Below the pieces are notes generated by a model. That model did not search any database and was not told where the DNA came from. It saw only the letters and a program-made list of their open reading frames with translations. From positions 1-5,429 of the forward strand of contig DSAI01000176.1 of assembly GCA_011372845.1 (NCBI GenBank): DNA of 5,429 nucleotides. The letters are read 5' to 3'. Positions 1 through 5,429 of the stretch are shown here, one piece after another (position 1 is the first letter of the stretch; the number at the start of each line of letters is the position of its first letter). Position numbers and translations under genes: made by a program. Origin of the DNA: Actinomycetota bacterium. GTDB taxonomy: Bacteria; Actinomycetota; Coriobacteriia; Anaerosomatales; Anaerosomataceae.

Positions 1-993
1 GAGGAGTTCGGCGTGAAGAGACTGGCGCTGGGTGACGAGAACGCCGCATCCTCCGCATCCGCGGCACCCGGCATCCGGATAGAAGGTGGACCGTCCGCGA
101 TAGAGGAGTCCGCGGCCGCGGACGACGTCGACATCGTGCTCAACGCGCTCGTCGGGGCGGCCGGACTGCGGGCGTCCATCGCATCTCTGCGCGCCGGCAG
201 CCGTCTCGCGCTTGCCAACAAGGAGTCGCTCGTCGCGGGAGGGGACATCATCGCCCGCCTGGGCGTCGATCGGATCCTTCCTGTCGACAGCGAACACTCG
301 GCCATCTATCAGTGTCTGTCTGGCGAGCCTGCGGAGTCGGTTCACAAGCTGTGGCTGACCGCCTCGGGAGGCCCTTTCCGCGGACGTACGACTGCCGATC
401 TCGCGAGGGTCACGGTCGCGGAGGCCCTGGCGCATCCGCGCTGGACCATGGGACCGAAGATCACGATCGACTCGGCCACGCTGATGAACAAGGGGCTCGA
501 GGTCATCGAGGCTCACCACCTCTTCGGCGTCCCCTACGATCGGATCGAGGTGGTGGTCCACCCGCAGTCGTGTGTGCACTCGATGGTCGAGTTCAGCGAC
601 GGCTCGGTCAAGGCGCACCTCGGCGCCACCGACATGCGCATCCCGATCCAGTACGCGTTCAGCCATCCCGATCGCTGGGACGCGCCCGCACCGCCGGTCG
701 ACTTCCGCACCCTTGGCTCGCTGGACTTCGAGCCGCCAGATGTCGACACTTTCCCGAGTTTGCGTCTGGCCATCGAGGCGGGTCGTGCGGGTGGTACCAT
801 GCCCACCGTGCTCAACGCCGCCAACGAGATCGCCGTCGCCGCGTTCCTTGAAGGTCGCGTGCCGCTCACCGCGATCCCCGCAACGGTCGAATCGACGCTC
901 GAACGGCATCACAGTGCGCCCGCCGACACGCTGGAGGCTGTGGAGGATGCGGATGCCTGGGCCCGGCGGACCGCTGCTGGACTGCTCGTCTGA
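1..993 (+). CDS. dxr: 1-deoxy-D-xylulose 5-phosphate reductoisomerase, 5'-truncated by the window edge
   Basis: Cytosolic enzyme of the MEP isoprenoid pathway. It converts DXP to 2-C-methyl-D-erythritol 4-phosphate with NADPH and a divalent metal. The frame is open from base 1, and residues before the GTG at 13 still read as family sequence, so that GTG is internal and the true start lies upstream. 330 residues are present. By alignment to E. coli Dxr (398 aa) about 55-60 N-terminal residues are missing, including the GxTGxIG nucleotide-binding loop. Counting the first codon as residue 1, I see ANKES (72-76), the metal ligands D96 and E98 in VDSEH, S122 in ASGGPF, the flexible-loop H145-P-R-W148, S158, N163-K164 and metal ligand E167 in MNKGLE, and H193. 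The spacing of S122, H145, S158, N163, K164, E167 and H193 matches E. coli S186, H209, S222, N227, K228, E231 and H257 exactly. The C-terminal PTVLNAANE motif is present. Nothing suggests inactivation. The protease gene follows after 56 bases. Confidence 0.97.
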   Translation, partial: EEFGVKRLALGDENAASSASAAPGIRIEGGPSAIEESAAADDVDIVLNALVGAAGLRASIASLRAGSRLALANKESLVAGGDIIARLGVDRILPVDSEHSAIYQCLSGEPAESVHKLWLTASGGPFRGRTTADLARVTVAEALAHPRWTMGPKITIDSATLMNKGLEVIEAHHLFGVPYDRIEVVVHPQSCVHSMVEFSDGSVKAHLGATDMRIPIQYAFSHPDRWDAPAPPVDFRTLGSLDFEPPDVDTFPSLRLAIEAGRAGGTMPTVLNAANEIAVAAFLEGRVPLTAIPATVESTLERHHSAPADTLEAVEDADAWARRTAAGLLV

Positions 994-1037
994 GATATGG
1001 CGCGCCCCTTGCAGCAACGGGAGCGCACCGAACCGAT

Positions 1038-1042
1038 AGGAG
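1038..1042 (+). promoter_or_regulatory. Ribosome binding site of the M50 protease gene
   Basis: AGGAG lies 7 bases before the ATG at 1050. It supports that start over any upstream in-frame codon. The 56-base gap after dxr shows no terminator, so read-through from dxr is likely. Confidence 0.8.
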
Positions 1043-1049
1043 TCTCACC

Positions 1050-2306
1050 ATGACCGCAGCGCTCGGCGCTCTTGAGAACGTCCTCTGGGGCGTGATCACC
1101 TTCTCGATCCTCGTAGTCATGCACGAGGGCGGGCACTTCCTTGCCGCACGCGCCTTCGGCGTGAAGGTGCATGAGTTCATGCTCGGCCTGCCCGGCCCGG
1201 CGCTTCGATACCGCACCGACGCCATGGACTGGGGGATCACGGCCATCCCGCTCGGAGGCTACGTGCGGATCGCCGGGATGGAACCCGGCGCGGAAGACCC
1301 GTTGGTGGGGGAGACCCTGGTCGCAGTGCGCGACAACGGCACCTCGGAGCCACACGCGCTCGCCCGCGAGCTCGGCGTGGACGAGGAGCGCGCGCAGGCG
1401 CTTTTGCTCACCGTCGAGGACTGGAAAGCCGTCTCGCGCGACGACGCGGGCAGGCTGTCGCTGACGGTGGATGGAGATGTCACCGCCATGAGCGCCGCCG
1501 AGCTCGCCGATTCGGCCCGTGCCGTCACATACCGCGGACAGACCACGCCGCGTCGCATCGCGATCCTCTCGGCCGGCGTCCTCACCAACCTGGTCGCCGC
1601 CATCCTCACCTTCACCGTCTTCCTCACCATATGGGGCTACTACGACATCACCACGCGTGTGGACACGGTCGAGACTGGTACGCCAGCCGCAGCTGCGGGC
1701 ATCCGCGACGGAGACACGCTCGTCGCTCTGGATGGCGAGCCCATCCAACAGTGGACCGAGTTCCAGGCGTTGATGGGCATGACCGAGCCCGGGGACAGCG
1801 TGGTGCTCACGATGGACAGGAACGGCGCCGAGATGGACTTCCGGCTTGAGCTCGCCGACCGGGAAGGTCACGGCTATGCCGGTATCGGACCCACGCCGGT
1901 CAAGGTCGAGCCCAACGTGTTCCAGAGCCTAGGCAAGAGCGTCGAGCTCACCGTGATGACGTTCAAAACCGTGCTCGGACTCTTCGATCCGTCGCGGTTC
2001 AGCGCCACGGTCGCGCAGTTCACGAGCGTCGTCGGCGTCTCAGTACGCGCAGTCGAAGCCGCGAAGGCCGGTCCGATCGATTATGCGTACCTGATCGCCG
2101 CGCTCTCGTTGTCGCTCGGCATCGTCAACATCCTGCCCCTGCCGCCGCTCGACGGCGGCAAGATCGTCCTGGAGATCGTCGAGCGTGTTGTGGGACGACC
2201 CATCGGTCGCAACGTGTCGCTCGCCATGAGCGCCATCGGTGCGCTGCTGCTGTTCTCACTCATCGGCTACCTGACGTATCTTGATATCACGCGGCTCGGG
2301 GGGTAG
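1050..2306 (+). CDS. rseP: Site-2-type intramembrane zinc metalloprotease (M50B, RseP/Rip family) with an extra cytoplasmic domain
   Basis: Membrane protease of the RseP/RasP/Rip1 family. Family members cut transmembrane segments of anti-sigma factors or leftover signal peptides after a first cut outside the membrane; the substrate here is unknown. The start is ATG 1050 behind AGGAG. Of 418 residues, TM1 (about 10-32) carries the zinc motif H25-E26-G-G-H29. It is followed by the conserved reentrant stretch ending in IPLGGYVRIAGMEPG (to residue 80). TM2 is about 170-195 with AGVLTN (175-180), where the family usually has AGPxxN. A single PDZ domain spans about 202-268. TM3 is about 344-362, with N360-xx-P and the third zinc ligand D368 in PPLDGG. 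TM4 is about 391-411. All catalytic residues are present, so it should be active. Single-PDZ relatives are often about 350-370 residues; the excess is an insertion at about 85-159, described separately. The stop lies 3 bases before ispG. Confidence 0.95.
   Translation: MTAALGALENVLWGVITFSILVVMHEGGHFLAARAFGVKVHEFMLGLPGPALRYRTDAMDWGITAIPLGGYVRIAGMEPGAEDPLVGETLVAVRDNGTSEPHALARELGVDEERAQALLLTVEDWKAVSRDDAGRLSLTVDGDVTAMSAAELADSARAVTYRGQTTPRRIAILSAGVLTNLVAAILTFTVFLTIWGYYDITTRVDTVETGTPAAAAGIRDGDTLVALDGEPIQQWTEFQALMGMTEPGDSVVLTMDRNGAEMDFRLELADREGHGYAGIGPTPVKVEPNVFQSLGKSVELTVMTFKTVLGLFDPSRFSATVAQFTSVVGVSVRAVEAAKAGPIDYAYLIAALSLSLGIVNILPLPPLDGGKIVLEIVERVVGRPIGRNVSLAMSAIGALLLFSLIGYLTYLDITRLGG
1302..1526 (+). 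other. Inserted winged-helix-like domain within the M50 protease
   Basis: This covers residues about 85-159 of the protease, between GMEPGAEDP and TYRGQTTPRRIAILSAG. In E. coli RseP and mycobacterial Rip1 the corresponding linker is only about 15-25 residues. The order of elements looks like a winged helix: a possible helix at 85-96, a helix at 101-109 (PHALARELG), a turn at V110-D111, a recognition-like helix at about 111-127, and a short hairpin at 128-139 (VSRDDAGRLSLT) as the wing. A further helix follows at about 148-158. Known RseP topology (TM1 carrying HExxH, entering the cytoplasm before TM2) would put it on the cytoplasmic side. The fold call rests on reading the pattern by eye. It could instead be a clade-specific protein-binding domain. 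Confidence 0.5.
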
Positions 2307-2309
2307 CGG

Positions 2310-3359
2310 ATGACGCGGCGACAGTCCACACAGGTGAACGTAGGCACGGTTCCGCTCGGCGGAGACGCCAACGTGAGCGTGCAGTCGATGACGAACACGG
2401 ACACCGCCGACGCCGTGACCACACTGGCTCAGATCCGTGCGCTCGAGGCAGACGGATGCGAGATCGTCCGGGTGGCGATACCCCGGGCCGACGCCCTCGA
2501 GGGTTTCGAGCGCATATGCGCGGAGAGTCCGTTGCCTGTGGTCGCCGACATCCACTTCGACCACCGTCTCGCCATCGAAGCCACGCACCGCGGAGCGGCG
2601 AAACTGCGGATCAACCCTGGGAACATCGGCGACATGGCGCGTGTGGACGCTGTGATCGATACGGCGGGCGCGGCGGGTATCCCGATACGCATCGGCGTGA
2701 ACGCGGGCAGCCTGGCACGGGAGTACCAGGGTCTCGACATGCCTCTTGCCGAGAAGCTCGCCGCAAGCGCGGTCTCCTTCTGCGAGCACTTCGAGTCCCG
2801 CGGGTTCAGCGACATCGTCGTCTCCGCCAAGGCGTCCTCGGTGCTCGCAACCATCGACACGTACCGGCTGCTCGCCGCACAGGTGCCATACCCGCTGCAT
2901 ATCGGTGTGACGGAGGCGGGTACAGCGTTCTCCGGCGCCATCAAGTCGGCCGTGGGTCTCGGCGTGCTCCTCGAGGAGGGGATCGGCGACACGCTTCGCG
3001 TGTCCCTCACCGCGCCCCCTGAAGAGGAGGTGCGCGTGGCATGGGAGATCCTCGCCGCGCTCGATATCAGAAGGCGTGGCCCGGAGCTCGTGTCATGCCC
3101 CACCTGCGGGCGATGCCAGGTCGATCTCGTCCCGATCGCCTCCGAGGTCGATCGCCGTCTCCGCGCACTGGATGTGCCGATCAAGGTCGCCGTCATGGGG
3201 TGCGTGGTCAACGGCCCGGGAGAAGCTCGTGACGCCGATGTGGGTGTTGCGGCCGGCAAGGGTGTCGGACTCGTGTTCAGACACGGGGAGCCCACCCGTA
3301 AGGTCCCAGAAGCTGAGATCGTCGATGCGCTCTTCGAGGAGATCGACTCGCTCGGCTGA
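2310..3359 (+). CDS. ispG: 4-hydroxy-3-methylbut-2-enyl diphosphate synthase (flavodoxin/ferredoxin-dependent)
   Basis: Cytosolic 4Fe-4S enzyme of the MEP pathway (GcpE). It reductively opens 2-C-methyl-D-erythritol 2,4-cyclodiphosphate to HMBPP. The 349 residues are the compact bacterial two-domain form. A TIM barrel occupies about 1-245 with VQSMTNTDT near the N-terminus, VADIHFDHRLA, KLRINPGNIGD (N102-P-G-N-I-G107), GVNAGSL and GVTEAGT. A C-terminal iron-sulfur domain follows. The cluster ligands are C263 and C266 in SCPTCGR, C298 in MGCVVNGPGE, and E305. The 3/35/42-residue spacing equals that of E. coli C270, C273, C305 and E312. The ATG is 3 bases after the protease stop, with a G-run (2298-2303) inside the end of the protease gene as the likely ribosome site. 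This indicates co-transcription and probable translational coupling. An 81-base gap follows. Confidence 0.98.
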   Translation: MTRRQSTQVNVGTVPLGGDANVSVQSMTNTDTADAVTTLAQIRALEADGCEIVRVAIPRADALEGFERICAESPLPVVADIHFDHRLAIEATHRGAAKLRINPGNIGDMARVDAVIDTAGAAGIPIRIGVNAGSLAREYQGLDMPLAEKLAASAVSFCEHFESRGFSDIVVSAKASSVLATIDTYRLLAAQVPYPLHIGVTEAGTAFSGAIKSAVGLGVLLEEGIGDTLRVSLTAPPEEEVRVAWEILAALDIRRRGPELVSCPTCGRCQVDLVPIASEVDRRLRALDVPIKVAVMGCVVNGPGEARDADVGVAAGKGVGLVFRHGEPTRKVPEAEIVDALFEEIDSLG

Positions 3360-3370
3360 GTGGTTCCGCG

Positions 3371-3399
3371 TGGTCGCCTTCCCGCCGCTGCGGTATCCT
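3371..3399 (+). promoter_or_regulatory. Candidate weak sigma-70-like promoter ahead of the small Rossmann gene
   Basis: In the 81-base gap after ispG, TATCCT (3394-3399) matches 4 of 6 positions of the -10 consensus. It sits 17 bases after TGGTCG (3371-3376), which matches 3 of 6 of the -35 consensus. Transcription would start near 3406, leaving a leader of about 35 bases before ATG 3441. The -10 overlaps a small inverted repeat (3393-3407). Read-through from ispG is equally possible, as no terminator is visible. Confidence 0.25.
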
Positions 3400-3428
3400 C
3401 CTGATACGTTCCGGGATGTCGTAGCTGT

Positions 3429-3435
3429 GAGGTGG
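3429..3435 (+). promoter_or_regulatory. Ribosome binding site fixing the start of the small Rossmann gene
   Basis: GAGGTGG lies 5 bases before ATG 3441. A GTG at 3432 in the same frame lies inside this motif and has no comparable site upstream. The ATG is therefore the better start, shortening the protein from 133 to 130 residues. Confidence 0.7.
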
Positions 3436-3440
3436 GCGAT

Positions 3441-3833
3441 ATGAGCAGCCAGAAGGTACGCGTTGCGATCGTTGGCGGTGGCCGCACAGGCACACCATTG
3501 CTCGAGGCGCTTTCCCGGCTGCCGTACATCGAAGTCGTGGGGGTCGCCGACGCCGATCCCAACAGTCACGGCGCCCGCTTCGCTCAGGAGCACGACATCT
3601 TCTATACCGAGTACGCCAGCGTCCTCGGCGCCAAGTCAGGCGAGATAGACCTGATCATAGAGGTCAGCGGGGACCGGGCCGTGAAGCCAGAGCTCAAGGA
3701 GGCCTTCCGGGCCCAGGGCAACACCGATACGATCATCGTCCACGACCTCGTGGCCAGGCTCATCATGACGCTCGCTTCGGGCGAGGACGAGCTCGTCCCG
3801 AGCTTCCACCCCGACGACCGCGGGATCGGCTGA
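3441..3833 (+). CDS. Stand-alone Rossmann-fold NAD(P)-binding-type protein, function unknown
   Basis: A soluble 130-residue protein. It starts with a beta strand (VRVAIV) and the dinucleotide-binding loop G12-G-G-R-T-G17. Helix LLEALSRL and strand IEVVGVAD follow, ending in D37, the acidic position that in this fold usually favours NAD(H) over NADP(H). Further strand/helix repeats include IDLIIEVSGD (69-78) and TIIVHDLVARLIMTL. The order matches the N-terminal half of homoserine-dehydrogenase or GFO/IDH/MocA-type folds, but no catalytic domain follows and the stop comes directly after an acidic tail. From memory, the pattern (GGGR, LLE, VVGVAD, IIEVSG, then a hydrophobic helix) also resembles modules at the N-terminus of some sulfate-reducer histidine kinases. 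No catalytic residues or membrane segments are seen. It is complete, not a visible fragment, since it has its own ribosome site. A redox-sensing or cofactor-binding role is inference. proS begins 67 bases later. Confidence 0.85.
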   Translation: MSSQKVRVAIVGGGRTGTPLLEALSRLPYIEVVGVADADPNSHGARFAQEHDIFYTEYASVLGAKSGEIDLIIEVSGDRAVKPELKEAFRAQGNTDTIIVHDLVARLIMTLASGEDELVPSFHPDDRGIG

Positions 3834-3890
3834 CGGATCCGCAGCTCTTGCTCCACCGCTCAGGACACGGATGTTCCACCATGTATGGAC

Positions 3891-3896
3891 GAGGAG
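3891..3896 (+). promoter_or_regulatory. Ribosome binding site of proS
   Basis: GAGGAG lies 4 bases before ATG 3901. It supports this start over the in-frame ATG at 3919 (residue 7), which has only a weak CAGG in front. Many ProRS proteins begin near this MSQLYAPTL stretch, so either start would give a working protein. Confidence 0.75.
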
Positions 3897-3900
3897 AACA

Positions 3901-5429
3901 ATGACCGTCGCACTCAGGATGTCCCAACTCTATGCGCCCACCCTCAAAGAGGATCCCGTCGAGGCCGAGGTCGCATCGCATCGTCTCATGCTGCGCGCCG
4001 GGCTGATGAGACGCGCCGCCGCGGGCATCTACACCTTCCTCCCGCTCGGCTGGCGCTCCGTCCACAAGGTCGAGCGGATCGTCCGCGAGGAGATGGATGC
4101 GATCGGCAGCCAGGAGATGCTCATGCCGATCGTCCAGCCCGCCGAGCTATGGCAGCAGTCAGGCCGTTGGGACGTGTACGGGCCCGAGTTGGCGCGCCTC
4201 ACCGACCGGCAGGGAAGAGAGTTCTGCCTCGGCCCCACGCATGAGGAGATCATCACCGCCACCGTCCGTGGCGAGTTGCGGTCGTACCGGCAGCTTCCGG
4301 TGTCCCTGTACCAGATCAACATGAAGTTCCGCGATGAGATCCGCCCGCGCTTCGGACTGCTCAGGGGACGCGAGTTCATCATGAAGGACGCGTACTCCTT
4401 CCACGCCACCCAGGAGTCCCTCAAGGAGCACTACGACGCCATGGCGCACGCTTACGGTCGCATCTGCGATCGGCTGGGGCTCGACTGGCGCCCGGTGGAG
4501 GCCGACTCCGGTCAGATCGGCGGCAAGGTGACCACCGAGTTCATGGCGCTCGCCGAGAGCGGGGAGGCGGGGCTCGTCTACTGTGAGTGCGGATGGGCCG
4601 CGAACGTCGAGGCTGCGTCAGCGGTGGTCCCGTACGAGGCGGCCGCGACATCCGCGCAACCGCTCGAGCGCGTGGCCACACCCGGCGTCCAGACCATCGC
4701 CGACCTCGCGGACTTCCTGGGCGTATCGAGCGCTCATACCGTCAAGACCATGGCGGCCACAACCGAGAACGGCAGGCTCGTGTTCCTGTGCGTGCCCGGT
4801 CACCGCGAGCTGAACGAACTCAAGGCGGCGAGCGTGGCTCCCGGTCTCGAGCTCCTTGACGATGACGGTTTCGCGCGCTTCGGCATCCACCGGGGCTTCC
4901 TCGGCCCTGTCGGCGCGCCTGAGGGCACGCTCGTGGTCGCTGACCGCACGCTGAAGGCGGAGCTCGCATGGACGGTGGGCGCCAACGAGCCCGATGTGCA
5001 CCTCACCGGAGCGATGCCCGGCCGCGATCTCGCTGTCGACGCCTGGGCCGATCTCGTCGTGGCAGAGGCCGGCGACGGTTGCCCCGTGTGCGGTGAGACG
5101 CTCCGGGCGGCACGCGGCATCGAGGTGTCGCAGGTCTTCCAGCTCGGCACCAAGTACTCGGAGTCGATGCACGCGACCTACACCGCGGAAGACGGGTCGG
5201 AGCAGCCCTTCATCATGGGGTGCTACGGCGTGGGCATCACGCGATCGCTCGCAGCGGTCATCGAGCAGCACCATGACGAGCACGGTATCGTCTGGCCCGT
5301 CTCCGTGGCCCCTGCCGAGGTCGCGATCCTGCCGCTCCAGACCGGCGACGACCTCGTCGGCCCAGCCGCTGAGCGGATCTTCGCCGAGCTCGCCGATGCG
5401 GGCGTGGAGGTCGTCATCGACGACCGTGA
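3901..5429 (+). CDS. proS: Prolyl-tRNA synthetase, bacterial type with editing insertion, 3'-truncated by the window edge
   Basis: Cytosolic class II aminoacyl-tRNA synthetase that charges tRNA-Pro. The frame is open from ATG 3901 to the window end. The last bases (TGA) are out of frame, so the gene continues. 509 residues are present; the bacterial form is about 570, so part of the anticodon-binding domain is missing. I see the N-terminal MSQLYAPTL and RAAAGIYTFLPLG, a motif 1 region (EMLMPIVQPAELW), PTHEE, and motif 2 (F143-R-D-E through GREFIMKD). YCECGWAANVEAA follows and leads into the INS editing domain (about 230-385). This carries K282 (E. coli K279), GFLGPVGAP (332-340) and H367 (E. 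coli H369), residues tied to hydrolysis of mischarged alanyl-tRNA. Next come CPVCG, GIEVSQVFQLGTKYSESM and motif 3 (GCYGVGITRS, R448). The anticodon-binding domain begins near 468 (GIVWPVSVAP). The usual RGDxELNE of the editing domain reads PGHRELNE (299-306). The upstream gap shows no T-box leader. Confidence 0.96.
   Translation, partial: MTVALRMSQLYAPTLKEDPVEAEVASHRLMLRAGLMRRAAAGIYTFLPLGWRSVHKVERIVREEMDAIGSQEMLMPIVQPAELWQQSGRWDVYGPELARLTDRQGREFCLGPTHEEIITATVRGELRSYRQLPVSLYQINMKFRDEIRPRFGLLRGREFIMKDAYSFHATQESLKEHYDAMAHAYGRICDRLGLDWRPVEADSGQIGGKVTTEFMALAESGEAGLVYCECGWAANVEAASAVVPYEAAATSAQPLERVATPGVQTIADLADFLGVSSAHTVKTMAATTENGRLVFLCVPGHRELNELKAASVAPGLELLDDDGFARFGIHRGFLGPVGAPEGTLVVADRTLKAELAWTVGANEPDVHLTGAMPGRDLAVDAWADLVVAEAGDGCPVCGETLRAARGIEVSQVFQLGTKYSESMHATYTAEDGSEQPFIMGCYGVGITRSLAAVIEQHHDEHGIVWPVSVAPAEVAILPLQTGDDLVGPAAERIFAELADAGVEVVIDDR

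Noticed and set aside
999..1006. GGCGCGCC palindrome in the dxr-protease gap
   Set aside because: An 8-base palindrome of only G and C is common by chance in such DNA and forms no useful hairpin.
909..1871. Long open frame on the minus strand opposite the end of dxr and the protease gene
   Set aside because: It runs opposite two clearly real genes, has low-complexity content rich in R, G, D and H, and has no recognisable domain. Long antisense frames are expected at this GC content.
2429..3562. 377-codon open frame on the minus strand opposite ispG
   Set aside because: The composition is S/T/R/P-rich, typical of a GC-rich shadow frame, and it spans ispG and the start of the next gene. No domain or ribosome site supports it.
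3820..3842. Imperfect hairpin at the stop of the small Rossmann gene (GCGG-G-ATC paired with GAT-CCGC)
   Set aside because: Only 7 base pairs with a bulge and an 8-base loop, and no T-run follows. This is not enough to call a terminator.
3848..3876. TTGCTC as a possible -35 for a proS promoter
   Set aside because: No acceptable -10 lies 16-18 bases downstream (the sequence there is ATGTTC or similar).
3881..3904. Seven-codon reading frame (MYGRGEQ) whose stop overlaps the proS start as ATGA
   Set aside because: It has no ribosome site of its own, no proline codons that would suggest attenuation of proS, and is short enough to occur by chance.
5427..5429. TGA at the very end of the window as a proS stop
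   Set aside because: It is out of the proS frame: the last full codon is CGT at 5425-5427, and GA begins the next codon. The protein is also about 60 residues short of family length.

Overview
The window is a GC-rich stretch (roughly two thirds G+C by eye) with five genes, all on the + strand, packed with gaps of 3 to 81 bases. The order is dxr (5' end cut off), a site-2-type membrane metalloprotease (rseP/rip), ispG, a small Rossmann-fold gene, and proS (3' end cut off). The dxr-rseP-ispG block with proS nearby is a common bacterial chromosomal arrangement and is well known in Actinobacteria. Base composition and gene order suggest a high-GC actinobacterium-like host, possibly of the Coriobacteriia/deep-branching anaerobic type. 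That placement is inference, because no rRNA or other phylogenetic marker lies here.

Layout: 1-993 is the C-terminal ~330 residues of DXP reductoisomerase. 1050-2306 is an M50-family intramembrane protease with HExxH, one PDZ domain and the LDG motif. 2310-3359 is IspG, an iron-sulfur enzyme, starting 3 bases after the protease stop. An 81-base gap (3360-3440) holds a weak promoter-like sequence. 3441-3833 is a 130-residue stand-alone NAD(P)-binding-type protein. 3901 to the window end is the first 509 residues of bacterial-type prolyl-tRNA synthetase with its editing insertion. No RNA genes, mobile elements, CRISPR arrays or convincing terminators were seen.

How the genes fit together: Dxr and IspG catalyse the first committed step and the penultimate step of the MEP isoprenoid pathway. 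The protease between them probably cleaves membrane-bound anti-sigma factors or remnant signal peptides. ProRS is a translation housekeeping enzyme. The core is therefore ordinary.

Two things stand out. (1) The protease carries about 75 extra residues in the loop after its membrane-reentrant region, predicted to be cytoplasmic, and these read like a winged helix-turn-helix. (2) The small Rossmann gene resembles the N-terminal sensor-like module that I recall being fused to histidine kinases in sulfate-reducing bacteria, but here it stands alone, with no catalytic or kinase domain.
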